Positions 63,904-64,000 of a stretch of 64,000 nt of DNA are shown here, in pieces (within the stretch, counting starts at the first letter, position 1; every line of letters starts with the position of its first letter). Under the pieces are notes generated by a model. The model was not told where the DNA came from. It made no database searches and worked only from the letters and a program-made list of their open reading frames with translations. The translations under genes were made by a program, and so were the position numbers. Source of the DNA: JAMXLO01 sp963812475. GTDB taxonomy: Bacteria > Pseudomonadota > Alphaproteobacteria > Acetobacterales > Acetobacteraceae. Where the stretch lies: positions 51,760 to 115,759 of the forward strand of contig CAWEVI010000046.1 in the NCBI GenBank assembly GCA_963812475.1, written 5' to 3'.

Positions 63904-64000
63904 CGCCGGACGACGACTTGGGCCGATGAGCAAATCTTAAACTTCCCGAGGTAGCCTCCACCTCGATGTGAATGGTGGTGGCGTGCATGGCCATGGCGAC
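63904..64000. other. Window tail, no gene assigned
   Basis: The 97 bases after the permease stop hold no supported gene. A short AT-rich patch (AAATCTTAAAC) occurs near 63930. Confidence 0.3.

Overview
The window reads as a chromosomal segment of a high-GC alphaproteobacterium. Gene content suggests Acetobacteraceae or a close relative: many solute-uptake operons, a CYP153-like P450, a phosphoketolase, and a repetitive hypothetical protein of a type I associate with that family. The placement is an inference from gene style; there is no rRNA, tRNA or other marker here to test it.

Layout. 0-4.2 kb: the 5' part of a phosphoketolase gene, a DNA alkyl-repair methyltransferase, a truncated IS110 and a chimeric IS630 remnant. 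4.8-7.3 kb: a Tat-exported multicopper oxidase with a SCO1-like copper chaperone, behind a perfect 27-bp palindrome. 7.5-9.5 kb: an SH3-domain secreted protein, then a three-gene cobalt-type nitrile hydratase/thiocyanate-hydrolase-like enzyme with a split beta subunit. 9.5-23.3 kb: a mix of housekeeping (trpS, SRAP/YedK) and catabolic genes (P450, nitroreductase, CMD, VOC, LLM, TPP-enzyme, SDR, serine hydrolase).

23.4-36.8 kb is a long plus-strand catabolic and transport series: DUF3237, 3-hydroxyisobutyrate dehydrogenase, acyl-CoA synthetase, DUF1028, a branched-chain amino-acid-type ABC transporter (with a LivM-LivG fusion), an MHS-type symporter, then the substrate-binding protein and ATPase of a second, NMT1/SsuA-type ABC importer. 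The permease of that second type is not next to it; the nearest matching one is at 49.4 kb. The 36.8-48.2 kb interval between them is an accessory island with IS1595, three IS5-type copies, ISAs1, decayed IS630, AT-rich gene-free DNA, a homopurine tract, two copies of a palindromic repeat in opposite orientation, and a frameshifted PD-(D/E)xK nuclease-DUF2075 helicase gene that may be a defence gene.

48.3-64 kb returns to ordinary high-GC DNA: amidohydrolase, ABC permease, AAHS-type MFS and threonine aldolase; tartrate/D-malate dehydrogenase with an acyl-CoA-dehydrogenase-like flavoenzyme; a Uma2 nuclease-like protein; a second MFS; an NADH dehydrogenase-SelD fusion; then a second DUF1028 gene leading a peptide/nickel-type ABC operon whose ATPases would lie beyond the right edge.

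Several conserved genes outside the island (GT2, P450, DUF3237) also carry single-base frameshifts. These could be real decay or consensus errors in the assembly. No transcriptional regulator was recognised anywhere in the window.
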